Shown here: piece after piece, positions 16,972 through 24,584 of the stretch
Layout: each line of letters begins with the position of its first letter
Position numbering within the stretch: the first letter of the stretch is position 1
Assembly: GCA_900142905.1 (NCBI GenBank)
Contig: FSRV01000001.1
Span: forward strand, 1,984,001 to 2,048,000
Length of the DNA stretch: 64,000 bases
From: Burkholderia sp. GAS332
GTDB taxonomy: Bacteria; Pseudomonadota; Gammaproteobacteria; Burkholderiales; Burkholderiaceae
Reading direction: 5' to 3'
The notes under the pieces: generated by a model
Told to the model about the DNA's origin: nothing
Database searches by the model: none
What the model saw: the letters and a program-made list of their open reading frames with translations, nothing else
Program-made: the position numbers and the translations under genes

Positions 16972-18345
16972 ATGAGACAACAGATGGGAACTGACACACT
17001 GACGTATTTTCCAACCCGGTCGCGCAGTCGCGCGCGCATCGCCTACCTTTTTGGCGCGCTGGGTGGCATTCTTTTCGGCTATGACAGTGGTGTCATTGCG
17101 GGGGCGCTGCTCTTTATCCGCAAGGACATGGTACTGAGTGCCCAGTTGCAAGGCATGGTGGTGGGTGGGCTGTTGCTTGGAGCGATGGTAGGGGCCTTCG
17201 GCACGGGGCGTTTCGCAGAACGCTTCGGACCACGCAAGATGCTGATCGCTGCGGGCAGTATGTTTATCGTGACGTCGGTACTGTCCGCGCTTGCGCCGAA
17301 TCCGCTGAGCCTGATCGCGGCTCGCGTGCTGATCGGCATCACGATCGGTGTGTCTACGGTGCAGGTCCCGCTTTACCTGTCTGAGATTTCGCCGAAGCAT
17401 ATTCGGGGCGGCCTGTCATCCCTGAACCAATTGGCGATTGCAACCGGCATTCTGATTTCGTATGTCGTGTGCTACCTGTTGTCGGCACACGGACAATGGC
17501 GCTGGATGCTCGGCCTCGCGGCGGTACCTTCAATCTTTCTGACCATCGGCATGATCTTCCAGCCGGATTCGCCGCGCTGGCTTGTGCGTCAGGGGCGCGT
17601 GCAGGAAGCGCGCCGTGTGCTCGAGATCACCAATACGCCTGAGGATGCAGCCGAGGCGCTGCGGGAAATCGAGGGGACCAACAAGCTAGGCTCGAAAGTG
17701 CGTCTCATCGATGTGCTGAAATCCAAGGCCTTACGTCCTACCGTGATCGCTGTATTTGGTCTCGCGGTACTGCAGCAGGCGTTGGGCATCAACACGATCG
17801 TGTACTACGCACCGACCATTCTGCGCGCGGCGGGATTCGGCGAATCGACCGCATTGCTGAATAGCGTTGGCCTCGGTGTGCTGTCGATCATCATGACGAT
17901 CTTCGCGGCACGCGTGGTCGACCGCCTCGGACGGCGTCCGCTTCTGGTGGGCGGTTCCATCGTGATGGGTTTGAGTATGGCGACGCTTGGCTGCGTGTTC
18001 CACTTCGGCGGACCGGCTACTGCGATGGGCAGCATGGTGGCGGTAGGTGCGCTGGCGGTATTCAAGGCCGCGTTTTCTTTCAGCTGGGGGCCACTGGTCT
18101 GGGTGATGATGCCGGAATTGCTTCCGATGCGTATTCGTGCTCGCACGATGTCGGCGGCGGCTTTTTCGATGTTCGTGATGAACTTCATTGTCGCGTCGAC
18201 GTTCCCGGTTCTACTCGAGATGGGCGTTGAGTCCGCGTTTGGGACGTTTTCGGTCTGCTGCTTTGGCGCGACGCTGTTTGCGATCTATTGTCTGCGGGAA
18301 ACGGCCGGTTTGAGCCTGGAAGAGATCGAGAAGGGCACGTGCTAA
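16972..18345 (+). CDS. Sugar porter-family MFS transporter
   Basis: The 457-residue protein has twelve predicted transmembrane segments. It carries sugar porter signatures: GGILFGYDSGVIAGAL in helix 1, GRFAERFGPRKML after helix 2, PLYLSEISPKHIRGGLSSLNQL (PESPR-like region after helix 4), QPDSPRWLVRQGR before the central loop, QQALGINTIVYYAP in helix 7 and RLGRRPLLVGG after helix 8. This GalP/XylE/AraE type imports sugars by proton symport. It lies about 150 bp behind the dehydrogenase and before the porin, so it is probably the uptake system of the pathway. ATG codons at 16972 and 16984 are both possible. Confidence 0.92.
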   Translation: MRQQMGTDTLTYFPTRSRSRARIAYLFGALGGILFGYDSGVIAGALLFIRKDMVLSAQLQGMVVGGLLLGAMVGAFGTGRFAERFGPRKMLIAAGSMFIVTSVLSALAPNPLSLIAARVLIGITIGVSTVQVPLYLSEISPKHIRGGLSSLNQLAIATGILISYVVCYLLSAHGQWRWMLGLAAVPSIFLTIGMIFQPDSPRWLVRQGRVQEARRVLEITNTPEDAAEALREIEGTNKLGSKVRLIDVLKSKALRPTVIAVFGLAVLQQALGINTIVYYAPTILRAAGFGESTALLNSVGLGVLSIIMTIFAARVVDRLGRRPLLVGGSIVMGLSMATLGCVFHFGGPATAMGSMVAVGALAVFKAAFSFSWGPLVWVMMPELLPMRIRARTMSAAAFSMFVMNFIVASTFPVLLEMGVESAFGTFSVCCFGATLFAIYCLRETAGLSLEEIEKGTC

Positions 18346-18408
18346 TGAGTAGCCAAATGACCTTGCAGCAGAACGGCGTCGATTAAGCCAACAACTTTAA
18401 CTTGATTT

Positions 18409-18420
18409 GTTAGCGCTAAC
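18409..18420. promoter_or_regulatory. LacI-type operator (GTTAGCGCTAAC) before porin
   Basis: This perfect palindrome is identical to the site before the ilvD operon. It lies 87 bp upstream of the porin GTG and ties the outer-membrane porin to the same regulator. Confidence 0.75.
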
Positions 18421-18506
18421 TTAAAAGATGGCGATGGCAGATCGAATTTATGGAAGCCGGCTCGGTCGTCGACCCGACTGAGTCAACAGGTACTGAGGAG
18501 ATCGTT

Positions 18507-19721
18507 GTGAAAATAAAGAACAGGCTGTTCGCTGGCTTGTCGGCAGTTTGCGTTACTGCAGTGCCGTGCATCGCTCATGCACAAAGCAGTGTGACGCTTT
18601 ATGGTGTGATCGATAACGGCGTTGCCTACTCAAACAGCCAGACGGCATTGGGTTCCACGAGCAACGGCGCGCACAACATACAGCTCTTGCCTGGCATCTG
18701 GGAAGGCAGCAAGTTCGGTATGAAAGGGAGTGAGGATCTCGGCGGGGGGCTGTCCGCCATTTTTAACCTGATGTCGCGTTTCAGTTCTACAACGGGCAGC
18801 GCGCAGTTTCCGGGTGCGATGTTCGCCCAGCAGGCATGGGTTGGCTTGCAGGACCAGACATACGGTAGCTTGACGCTCGGTCGCCAATATATGTCGTACT
18901 ACTGGATGACTTCGCCGTATTCGCCAACGACCTGGCTGACCGGGTTCTCCGGTGCTCACCCGGGTGACCTCGATAATTTCGATACCGATTACAAGACGAA
19001 CAACACGGCTTCGTATACGACACCAACGATCCATGGATTGACGGCCAGTGCTTCCTATGCACTTGGCGGTACGCCGGGAAGTCTGAGTACGGGTTCAAGC
19101 TGGAGCGCCGGCGCGAAGTATCAGATGGGTCCGTTCGGAGTTGGGGCAGGCTTCGAGCGCTTCAACAATGCTACCCCGGGAGGGGGCGCATGGAACGCAA
19201 ATTCCACTGCCACAAATAATGGCCAACAGGGTATCTCGTCTGTCACAAACGGGTACCAGACTGCCGCCGCACAAAACCGGTTTGCGGTGACGGCGGGATA
19301 CGCTTTTACTTCTGACCTTGATCTTTCCGCATCCTATTCAAACGTCCAATATAGCCCCGGCACCGGTTCTTCCTTCAAGTCGACTGCCGTATGGAATACG
19401 TTTGGCGCGGTGGTTCACGTCAGAGTGGCAGCGGTATGGAACTTCGCCGCCGGATACAGCTATACGCGTGCAAGCAAGGCCAATGGCATTACGGACGGTG
19501 CGCAGTATCAGCAAGCATCACTGTCGGAGTTCTATAGCCTCTCCAAGCGGACGGGGCTGTATATGGTACAGGCCTATCAACGAGCTGGGGGACAGACGCT
19601 GGGGTCGAATGGGGCTTCCATCATTTCAGCAACGCCCTCCATCGGCGACGGATTTAACTCGACACCATCGTCCTCACGCAGCATGGTCGCGGTTGCTGCA
19701 GGCGTGATTCACCGCTTCTGA
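18507..19721 (+). CDS. Gram-negative (OmpC-type) porin
   Basis: The GTG at 18507 is preceded by GAGGAG at good distance and starts directly at a signal peptide (VKIKNRLFAGLSAVCVTAVPCIAHA), giving 404 residues. The mature protein begins QSSVTLYGVIDNGVAYSNS, the standard start of Burkholderiales general porins, and ends with a beta-strand and terminal Phe (VAVAAGVIHRF). It should form a 16-stranded trimeric barrel in the outer membrane. Placement behind the MFS gene and under a LacI-type operator suggests induction for sugar entry. Confidence 0.92.
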   Translation: MKIKNRLFAGLSAVCVTAVPCIAHAQSSVTLYGVIDNGVAYSNSQTALGSTSNGAHNIQLLPGIWEGSKFGMKGSEDLGGGLSAIFNLMSRFSSTTGSAQFPGAMFAQQAWVGLQDQTYGSLTLGRQYMSYYWMTSPYSPTTWLTGFSGAHPGDLDNFDTDYKTNNTASYTTPTIHGLTASASYALGGTPGSLSTGSSWSAGAKYQMGPFGVGAGFERFNNATPGGGAWNANSTATNNGQQGISSVTNGYQTAAAQNRFAVTAGYAFTSDLDLSASYSNVQYSPGTGSSFKSTAVWNTFGAVVHVRVAAVWNFAAGYSYTRASKANGITDGAQYQQASLSEFYSLSKRTGLYMVQAYQRAGGQTLGSNGASIISATPSIGDGFNSTPSSSRSMVAVAAGVIHRF

Positions 19722-19828
19722 CGATTTGCCTCGCTACTGCTGAATTCGCGACGCGTTGAAAAATGTCTCGCGAAGAGGCGCGGGCGCGGTGAGATCTGGC
19801 TCCGCTTGCAGATCGCCGCGCCCTGATC

Positions 19829-20014
19829 TCAGATGGCTGTCACCATCGCAAGCATCAAGTAGGGAAACATTTCTTCATAAGTTGCCGGCTGGTCAGCGGC
19901 CTTCTTTTCATCGCCAGCGTCGAGTGTTGCCGATTGCGTCGCCACTTCACTGAGGGAAACCTGGCCGGCGCCGATGGCGGATGAACGTGCGGGTTGGTTG
20001 AAGAGCGAGAACAT
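19829..20014 (-). CDS. Small protein of unknown function (61 aa)
   Basis: The ATG at 20014 has AAAGGA nine bases upstream. The 61-residue product (MFSLFNQPARSSAIGAGQVS...) has a polar, acidic-basic middle (DAGDEKKAADQPATYEEMFP) and a hydrophobic end (YLMLAMVTAI). No family is recognised. An in-frame start 16 codons earlier would run through the hairpin at 20036-20062 and is less likely. The gene has its own regulator box (20079-20095) 65 bp upstream and a perfect hairpin between box and start. Such dedicated signals favour a real gene. Confidence 0.6.
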   Translation of the reverse strand: MFSLFNQPARSSAIGAGQVSLSEVATQSATLDAGDEKKAADQPATYEEMFPYLMLAMVTAI

Positions 20015-20035
20015 GATGGAATTCCTTTCGGTAAA

Positions 20036-20062
20036 GTGATGCGAATCGTCGATTCGCATCAC
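20036..20062. promoter_or_regulatory. Perfect 27-bp inverted repeat upstream of the 61-aa gene
   Basis: The arms GTGATGCGAATC and GATTCGCATCAC are perfectly complementary around a GTC centre. On the minus strand the element lies between the 11-bp-period box and the start codon of the small gene, 22 bp from the ATG. It could be an operator or a leader hairpin. Confidence 0.55.
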
Positions 20063-20078
20063 CTATGTTCGCCGAAGG

Positions 20079-20095
20079 AAATGAGGGGAAAATTA
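20079..20095 (-). promoter_or_regulatory. 11-bp-period direct repeat (box I) before the 61-aa gene
   Basis: The minus strand reads TAATTTTCCCC followed by TCATTT, half-sites 11 bp apart, 65 bp before the ATG at 20014 and in the same orientation as the gene. Confidence 0.6.
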
Positions 20096-20268
20096 GCGCA
20101 GGCCGACGCGCGATCCCGCCTGATTCTGCCGTGTGTGCCTACTTGGAGCAGGCAAGTGGGTGCCGCTATGCGCGACGCTTTGCAAGGCGGCGCGTTGCCA
20201 GGCAGCGGCGGATTGAACACGGGCCAGATTTGTGCCGCCGCCTAAAAACTCAAAATAGCAGCGGTCTT

Positions 20269-21051
20269 TCAGAGCGAATCGCTCGTCTCTGCCTTGGGTT
20301 TCTGTCGTTTGCTGGCGGCTTGCCCGGCCTTAAGCTTGAGACCGGCGTCATGAATGAGCTGCATGTGCTCAATCGCGGCATCCACGAGTTCTTCGGTAGT
20401 GCGTATACCTTCGGTGGACGCGGCCAACGCTTTGAGTCGACCGTCGATGAGCAGCGATGCAAGGCCGTGGACATATGCCCAGCCCGCAGTCATCGCAACA
20501 GCCTGCGCGGCATCCAACCGGCCGAACGTCACGGATTTGCCCGGTGCGGGTGTGAGCTGCTCGTCGAAGGCACCCATTAACGCGCGTGCGGATAGCTGTC
20601 TTGCGTCGACGAGCGACGCCCGCGTGTTGTCGAGCATCTCGCTGCGAAACATCAGCCGAAGCAGGTCGGGGTTATCTACCGCGAAGCTGACGTAGCCGCG
20701 TGCAATGGCCTTTCGACTGGCCGGCCCGGATGGGATGCCCTCCGCTTTGGCTGCCATGGTCGCGGCCAGCCGCCGGTGGCCGCTGGCGGCAAGTTCGCTG
20801 AGCACGCCTGCCGTGTCGCCGAAATGGTGCTGGGGCGCCGTATGCGAGACACCCGCCTCTCGGGCAATGGCGCGCAACGTCAAGCTGCCGATACCGTCGC
20901 GTCGTAAGACGGTTTCGGCCGCCTCCAGCAGCGCGTGCGGAAGCGACCCATGATGATAGGGTTTGTCTTGCTCGGGCTGGGCGATACGTTTTCGGGTTTT
21001 TGTCTTTGTCGGCACAGGAGTCTTGTGGTCTGTAGACGGTCCGTTTTTCAT
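20269..21051 (-). CDS. TetR-family transcriptional regulator
   Basis: The product has 260 residues. The N-terminal HTH is typical: YHHGSLPHALLEAAETVLRR, then SLTLRAIAREAGVSHTAPQHHF at about 55-77. The C-terminal domain (about 100-235) with GWAYVHGLASLLIDGRL matches the WHG-type effector domain. A lysine-rich N-terminal extension of about 30 residues precedes the HTH. It is alone on the minus strand; its target is not evident. The next gene downstream is the 61-residue small protein, which has its own regulatory signals, so co-transcription is unlikely. Confidence 0.88.
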   Translation of the reverse strand: MKNGPSTDHKTPVPTKTKTRKRIAQPEQDKPYHHGSLPHALLEAAETVLRRDGIGSLTLRAIAREAGVSHTAPQHHFGDTAGVLSELAASGHRRLAATMAAKAEGIPSGPASRKAIARGYVSFAVDNPDLLRLMFRSEMLDNTRASLVDARQLSARALMGAFDEQLTPAPGKSVTFGRLDAAQAVAMTAGWAYVHGLASLLIDGRLKALAASTEGIRTTEELVDAAIEHMQLIHDAGLKLKAGQAASKRQKPKAETSDSL

Positions 21052-21239
21052 GGCAGGATGGTGTAGGGGTGCCGGTCAAGTTAGCGAGTCTTATGTTTCC
21101 ATGGGAAAGATTTTGGGTAAAAATCCCGTATTGGTCAAGTGAAGAATGGTCGAAGCGAGCCGCGACCATCGGTCTGCTCGCTGTTTGTCGGCCGTGAGGA
21201 GACGCTCAGCGGCCGGCCATTGCGAAGACGCAGGGATGT

Positions 21240-21743
21240 TCAGATGCGGACGGTAGACGCATCATCCCAACGTGCGCCGGCACGATGCGCCGACCGCGGG
21301 TTGATCCGCTCGGCCGCGACCTGGATTGGCGTGCCGGAACAGCGCACGACCTCCGATGCCACGTCTTCACTTAACCAGCGCCACGGGGACGAACTCCGTT
21401 CGCCGAGAAGAATCAGGTCAGCCCCCGTCTCGTCGGCAACAATAGCGATCGCGCGACCGATCGTCATCCCGGACGCCGGCAGCGTAACCATGCGGACTTC
21501 AGCTGTACACGCCTGATTGTCCAGCACATTCCTGACATGCGTGGCCACTTTGCGACCATGTTCCGTCATTGCCTCGACGATCAGGCCATAGTTACAGTCG
21601 GCGGCGCCCAGATAACAGGGCGTTGGGTCGACTACATGGAGCGCGACAATGTGTGCGTCGTACTTTCGCGCGGCTTCAATGGCAGACGTCAGGACGGTGT
21701 CGGTGGAACTGGCACTGACTGCAACGAGAATCTTCGTGAACAT
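21240..21743 (-). CDS. Universal stress protein (UspA family), non-canonical nucleotide site
   Basis: This 167-residue protein with a UspA fold starts MFTKILVAVSASSTDTVLTSAIEAA and has the typical ALHVVDP strand and LILLGERSS...SEVVRCSGTPIQVA C-terminal half. The usual ATP-binding pattern G-x2-G-x9-G-S/T is broken: it reads GERSSSPWRWLSED, lacking the second Gly and the Gly-Ser pair. It may therefore not bind ATP, like the UspA subclass without nucleotide. It is a single-gene unit; function would be in stress adaptation by family knowledge only. Confidence 0.85.
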   Translation of the reverse strand: MFTKILVAVSASSTDTVLTSAIEAARKYDAHIVALHVVDPTPCYLGAADCNYGLIVEAMTEHGRKVATHVRNVLDNQACTAEVRMVTLPASGMTIGRAIAIVADETGADLILLGERSSSPWRWLSEDVASEVVRCSGTPIQVAAERINPRSAHRAGARWDDASTVRI

Positions 21744-21877
21744 TCTGAGTACCTCATAGACGGGTAACTAAGTCACGACAGCGGGTTTTCGCTGTTCGTG
21801 ATCCCTGGCCGCATCATCACGCGGCAGAGCAAGAAGAAAATGAACTGGGAAAATCGATAAGTCCCGTAGCCGACGCG

Positions 21878-22393
21878 TCACGGGTAGCCGTAAACGATGG
21901 CGCTCGGTGCGTACGCGACCGGAACCGTCGTATAGACGGCCGGTTGAGAAATACTGTTGCCCTTTGAGGCCATGCATTGCGCGTAGGCTGCGTTGTACTG
22001 CGCCTGCAGACCGGCCGAGGTGGCTTGCGCGCCGTTTGCACCGGCGGCACCGCCAAACAGCAGCCCCACGCCCGCACCGATCGCTGCGCCGACGCCCGCG
22101 TCGCCCGCCGCGGCGCCGAGCAGCGCGCCAGCCGCCGCTCCGCCCACGGTTCCGATCGCAGTGCTGCCGACGCCGTTCGGTATTTCGCTGTGAGCCGGTG
22201 CGGCGCGATCGTCCGAGCGGAAGGCGTAGTCCCTGCATGCGTAGTCTTCCTGCTGGAACACGCCGATCGGTTTGCCGCTTGGCGGCAATGCGACGATGGA
22301 TGGGCCAGTCGGCGGAATGACCGCGCAGCCGGTGAGCGCAATGGCGATTAAGCCCAGGGGTAAGGCGATGCGTGTGATTCTTAAGAGCTTCAT
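21878..22393 (-). CDS. Glycine-zipper outer-membrane lipoprotein
   Basis: The ATG at 22393 has GGAGGA ten bases upstream and begins a lipoprotein signal (MKLLRITRIALPLGLIAIALTGC) with a lipobox LTGC. The mature protein of about 150 residues has a run of Gly/Ala (GTVGGAAAGALLGAAAGD..., about 75-115), the glycine-zipper pattern seen in SlyB/YMGG-type envelope proteins, and a QCMASKG segment near the end. It probably sits in the outer membrane and contributes to envelope integrity. A regulator box lies 45 bp upstream on the same strand. Confidence 0.82.
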   Translation of the reverse strand: MKLLRITRIALPLGLIAIALTGCAVIPPTGPSIVALPPSGKPIGVFQQEDYACRDYAFRSDDRAAPAHSEIPNGVGSTAIGTVGGAAAGALLGAAAGDAGVGAAIGAGVGLLFGGAAGANGAQATSAGLQAQYNAAYAQCMASKGNSISQPAVYTTVPVAYAPSAIVYGYP

Positions 22394-22437
22394 GATGTTT
22401 GTGTCCTCCGATTCGATGAGGCCATCATGAACACGCA

Positions 22438-22454
22438 CAGTTAGCGTTGAATTA
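22438..22454 (-). promoter_or_regulatory. 11-bp-period direct repeat (box C) before the lipoprotein
   Basis: The minus strand reads TAATTCAACGC then TAACTG, half-sites 11 bp apart and 45 bp before the lipoprotein ATG. This places it where an activator could contact RNA polymerase. Confidence 0.6.
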
Positions 22455-22537
22455 GCTTGACGCTGGGCAAGCAGGCCTGCGGCGATGCTTTTGGCGTCGT
22501 GATAGGCTAGCCGGCCGCCGTTTTCCCGGCGTACCTC

Positions 22538-22554
22538 TAACTTTCTGCTCATTC
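22538..22554 (+). promoter_or_regulatory. 11-bp-period direct repeat (box D), orphan
   Basis: TAACTTTCTGC followed by TCATTC gives two half-sites 11 bp apart on the plus strand. No convincing gene lies downstream before the abiE operon, which reads the other way. Confidence 0.45.
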
Positions 22555-22818
22555 TCTGATCAAATCGGAGATGATCAATCAGGCCAATATCGCGTACAGG
22601 TCCGCATACGACCTTGACGTGCGCCTGCTTCGCGTGTTGTGCTTTTTGATGGTCGGGGAGGCAGGCACGGTGGGATACCGCAGCGGCACGATCCTCTCGG
22701 CAGGCGACAGCCTCAAAGTCAAACTGTTCGGCAGGGGATCGAACGGGTCGCAACCGCAGACGTCAATTGACCCGGTGATCATGGCTGTCCGTTGTCGGTC
22801 TGAAGCACGCCTGAACGT

Positions 22819-23757
22819 CTAGCCGTTATCGAGCGCCGCGAAGCCTTCCTCCAGTAACGCACCTTGATTCGCAAAGCGGGTCCCGTCGCGTGTCCTAAGC
22901 TTGCCAAGATTCTCGATCTTCCAGCGAATGGCCGGCAGGTCGCGTAGATGGTCGTACGGCATCAGTGACCAGTCTGGCTTGAGTCTCACGAGCGAGCCGA
23001 GAAATTCGCGGTGCTCCGCCGTAAGCGCCTTGGGAAGGTCGTGGTGGAGTCTGGCCTGAACGGCCTGAAGTGCAGCCAGATCGACCTGGTCAACGGTCAT
23101 CCCGACGAAGCCTGCCTCGTATTCGTCCTCAAGCGAGCGCGGCTTCGCAAAGAGTACCTCGTGGACGGGGCGGTTATGACCAGCCAGATAGCCGACAAAG
23201 GCGGTCACGACGTCCTCGCGCAGACCATAAGTGTCATACATGTGCTGCACATCAAAAACATCGCGCGGATGCTGCCGGTCCAATGCCGCAACGAGTTTGC
23301 TGCCGTAAAGCTCGGCATCGGCAAGCGTCGGCACTTCGAAGTCGACGCGGAACATCGCCTGTGCGCGCGGCACGACACTCCGTGTCACCGTCGGCGTTAA
23401 TGTGCCGCGAAAAACGTAGTTCACCTCGACCTTGACCTGAGCTTCAGCGGACGAGACAGTCAGTTTCACGTCGTCGCCCTTGTTCCTGCCACTGGCGGCG
23501 GCCACGGTAACCATGTGCCCCTGTCGCTCTATGGCCTGCCGGGCGCGAGCGAGTTCGTCATGGATGATGGCGAGAGCCTCGTCGCGGGCCGGCTCATGTG
23601 AACACATGACCACGTCGATATCGACGGACAGGCGGGGCAGATCCTGAACAAACATGTTGATGGCGGTGCCGCCTTTCATCGCGAAGTGGGGCGTGTCAAA
23701 AACATCTGGCGCAATCGCCAGCATGAGGCGAACCGTATTGAGGTATTGATCGTTCAT
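22819..23757 (-). CDS. abiEii: AbiEii/AbiGii-family nucleotidyltransferase toxin
   Basis: The 312-residue protein has the DNA-polymerase-beta-like nucleotidyltransferase core of type IV AbiE toxins. Lys28-Gly-Gly-Thr (MKGGTAINMF) is followed by SVDIDVV with Asp46 and Asp48, and the later YGSKLVAALDRQHPRDVFDV carries the family Lys and Asp. It lies 34 bp after the AbiEi antitoxin gene on the same strand, the standard AbiE order. Known AbiEii toxins use GTP or related nucleotides to block growth during phage infection. The C-terminal half (about 200-312) is alpha-helical and less conserved. Confidence 0.85.
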   Translation of the reverse strand: MNDQYLNTVRLMLAIAPDVFDTPHFAMKGGTAINMFVQDLPRLSVDIDVVMCSHEPARDEALAIIHDELARARQAIERQGHMVTVAAASGRNKGDDVKLTVSSAEAQVKVEVNYVFRGTLTPTVTRSVVPRAQAMFRVDFEVPTLADAELYGSKLVAALDRQHPRDVFDVQHMYDTYGLREDVVTAFVGYLAGHNRPVHEVLFAKPRSLEDEYEAGFVGMTVDQVDLAALQAVQARLHHDLPKALTAEHREFLGSLVRLKPDWSLMPYDHLRDLPAIRWKIENLGKLRTRDGTRFANQGALLEEGFAALDNG

Positions 23758-23791
23758 TGAGAGGAGGGTGAGCCTTAAGGGGACGTGCGGA

Positions 23792-24535
23792 TCAGGCCTT
23801 CAGTGTGAGGCGGGGGCCCCCCTTGCGGCTACTCGTCCAACGCCGGCCGGCCCCGAGCCGGTCGACGTGTCGCTGCAGGTCCTGGCCCCAGGGAAATCCG
23901 CTCGCATCACCAAGATCGCGCACAAGCTTGACGACCTTGACGCGCGTACAGTGCGAGAGGAGGGTGTCCAGGACCGTCGGCCGGAGATTGCGAAGCGAGG
24001 ACGCGAGGCTCATAGCCTCCTCGAGCGACTGCCCCTTCGCACGTCGTTTGCCTATGTCGCTGGTGAGTTCGAGCAGCGCGCGCTCGGGCTCCGAAACGAG
24101 CAGCGAGGGATCGCGGTTCGGCAGCGGTGACAGCGCGGTGTTTTCCGGCATGCTCTGGTCGAACAGGCGTGTGGTCTGCAGCGTATAGGGCATATGTTCG
24201 CCGACCCAGCCCGGCATGACATAGGGGCGTTCGACCCACAACACAACGCGCTCGCGAAAACTCAGGTTGTGACGTACCCCCTGCCAGTCCAGGGCCGTTC
24301 TGCCGCCGACGTGAAGGCCTGGTATCCGCCGGGCCAGATAGGCCAGTATTCCATCCCGGGTGGGCGTGTCGCCAGCTAGCAGATAGGCGCCTTTGGAGAG
24401 GCGTTGCAGCCATCCGGCGTTGACCAGATAGGTGGTCTGCTGGGCGCTCACGCCGCAGTCGCGAAGCATTTGCGGGTCGAGCGGTTGTCCGCGCGGCGCG
24501 CTTGCCATGAGCCGTTGAAGTGTCTTGCTGGCCAT
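23792..24535 (-). CDS. abiEi: AbiEi-family antitoxin/transcriptional regulator
   Basis: The product has 247 residues from the ATG at 24535. The N-terminal winged-helix region (LRDCGVSAQQTTYLVNAGWLQRLSKGAYLL) matches AbiEi antitoxin DNA-binding domains. The C-terminal antitoxin domain includes ALDWQGV...LSFRERVVLWV and SEPERALLELTSDI. The start is chosen because a promoter-like -35/-10 pair lies just upstream; an ATG 13 codons earlier would fall inside that promoter. The gene precedes the toxin, as in known AbiE operons where the antitoxin represses its own promoter. Confidence 0.85.
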   Translation of the reverse strand: MASKTLQRLMASAPRGQPLDPQMLRDCGVSAQQTTYLVNAGWLQRLSKGAYLLAGDTPTRDGILAYLARRIPGLHVGGRTALDWQGVRHNLSFRERVVLWVERPYVMPGWVGEHMPYTLQTTRLFDQSMPENTALSPLPNRDPSLLVSEPERALLELTSDIGKRRAKGQSLEEAMSLASSLRNLRPTVLDTLLSHCTRVKVVKLVRDLGDASGFPWGQDLQRHVDRLGAGRRWTSSRKGGPRLTLKA

Positions 24536-24556
24536 TCCGTCGTTAACGCATGATTT

Positions 24557-24584
24557 TTTATAGCATACACCCATTTAATTTGAA
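24557..24584 (-). promoter_or_regulatory. Promoter of the abiE operon
   Basis: On the minus strand TTCAAA (24579-24584) and TATAAA (24557-24562) are separated by 16 bp in an AT-rich island. Transcription would begin near 24550, just ahead of the abiEi ATG at 24535. Confidence 0.55.

Larger units (their letters stand above)
22394..22818. other. Intergenic region with two regulator boxes, no convincing gene
   Basis: Between the lipoprotein and abiEii no open frame has recognisable protein character. The stretch holds box C (minus, 22438-22454) and box D (plus, 22538-22554). Box D points to the right, where only a weak 83-codon frame from 22571 follows, with GGAG directly against its ATG. A gene once driven by box D may have been lost. 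Confidence 0.4.

Noticed and set aside
22571..22822. Plus-strand frame of 83 codons after box D
   Set aside because: GGAG lies directly against the ATG with no spacing, the product has no recognisable features and it runs into the abiEii end.
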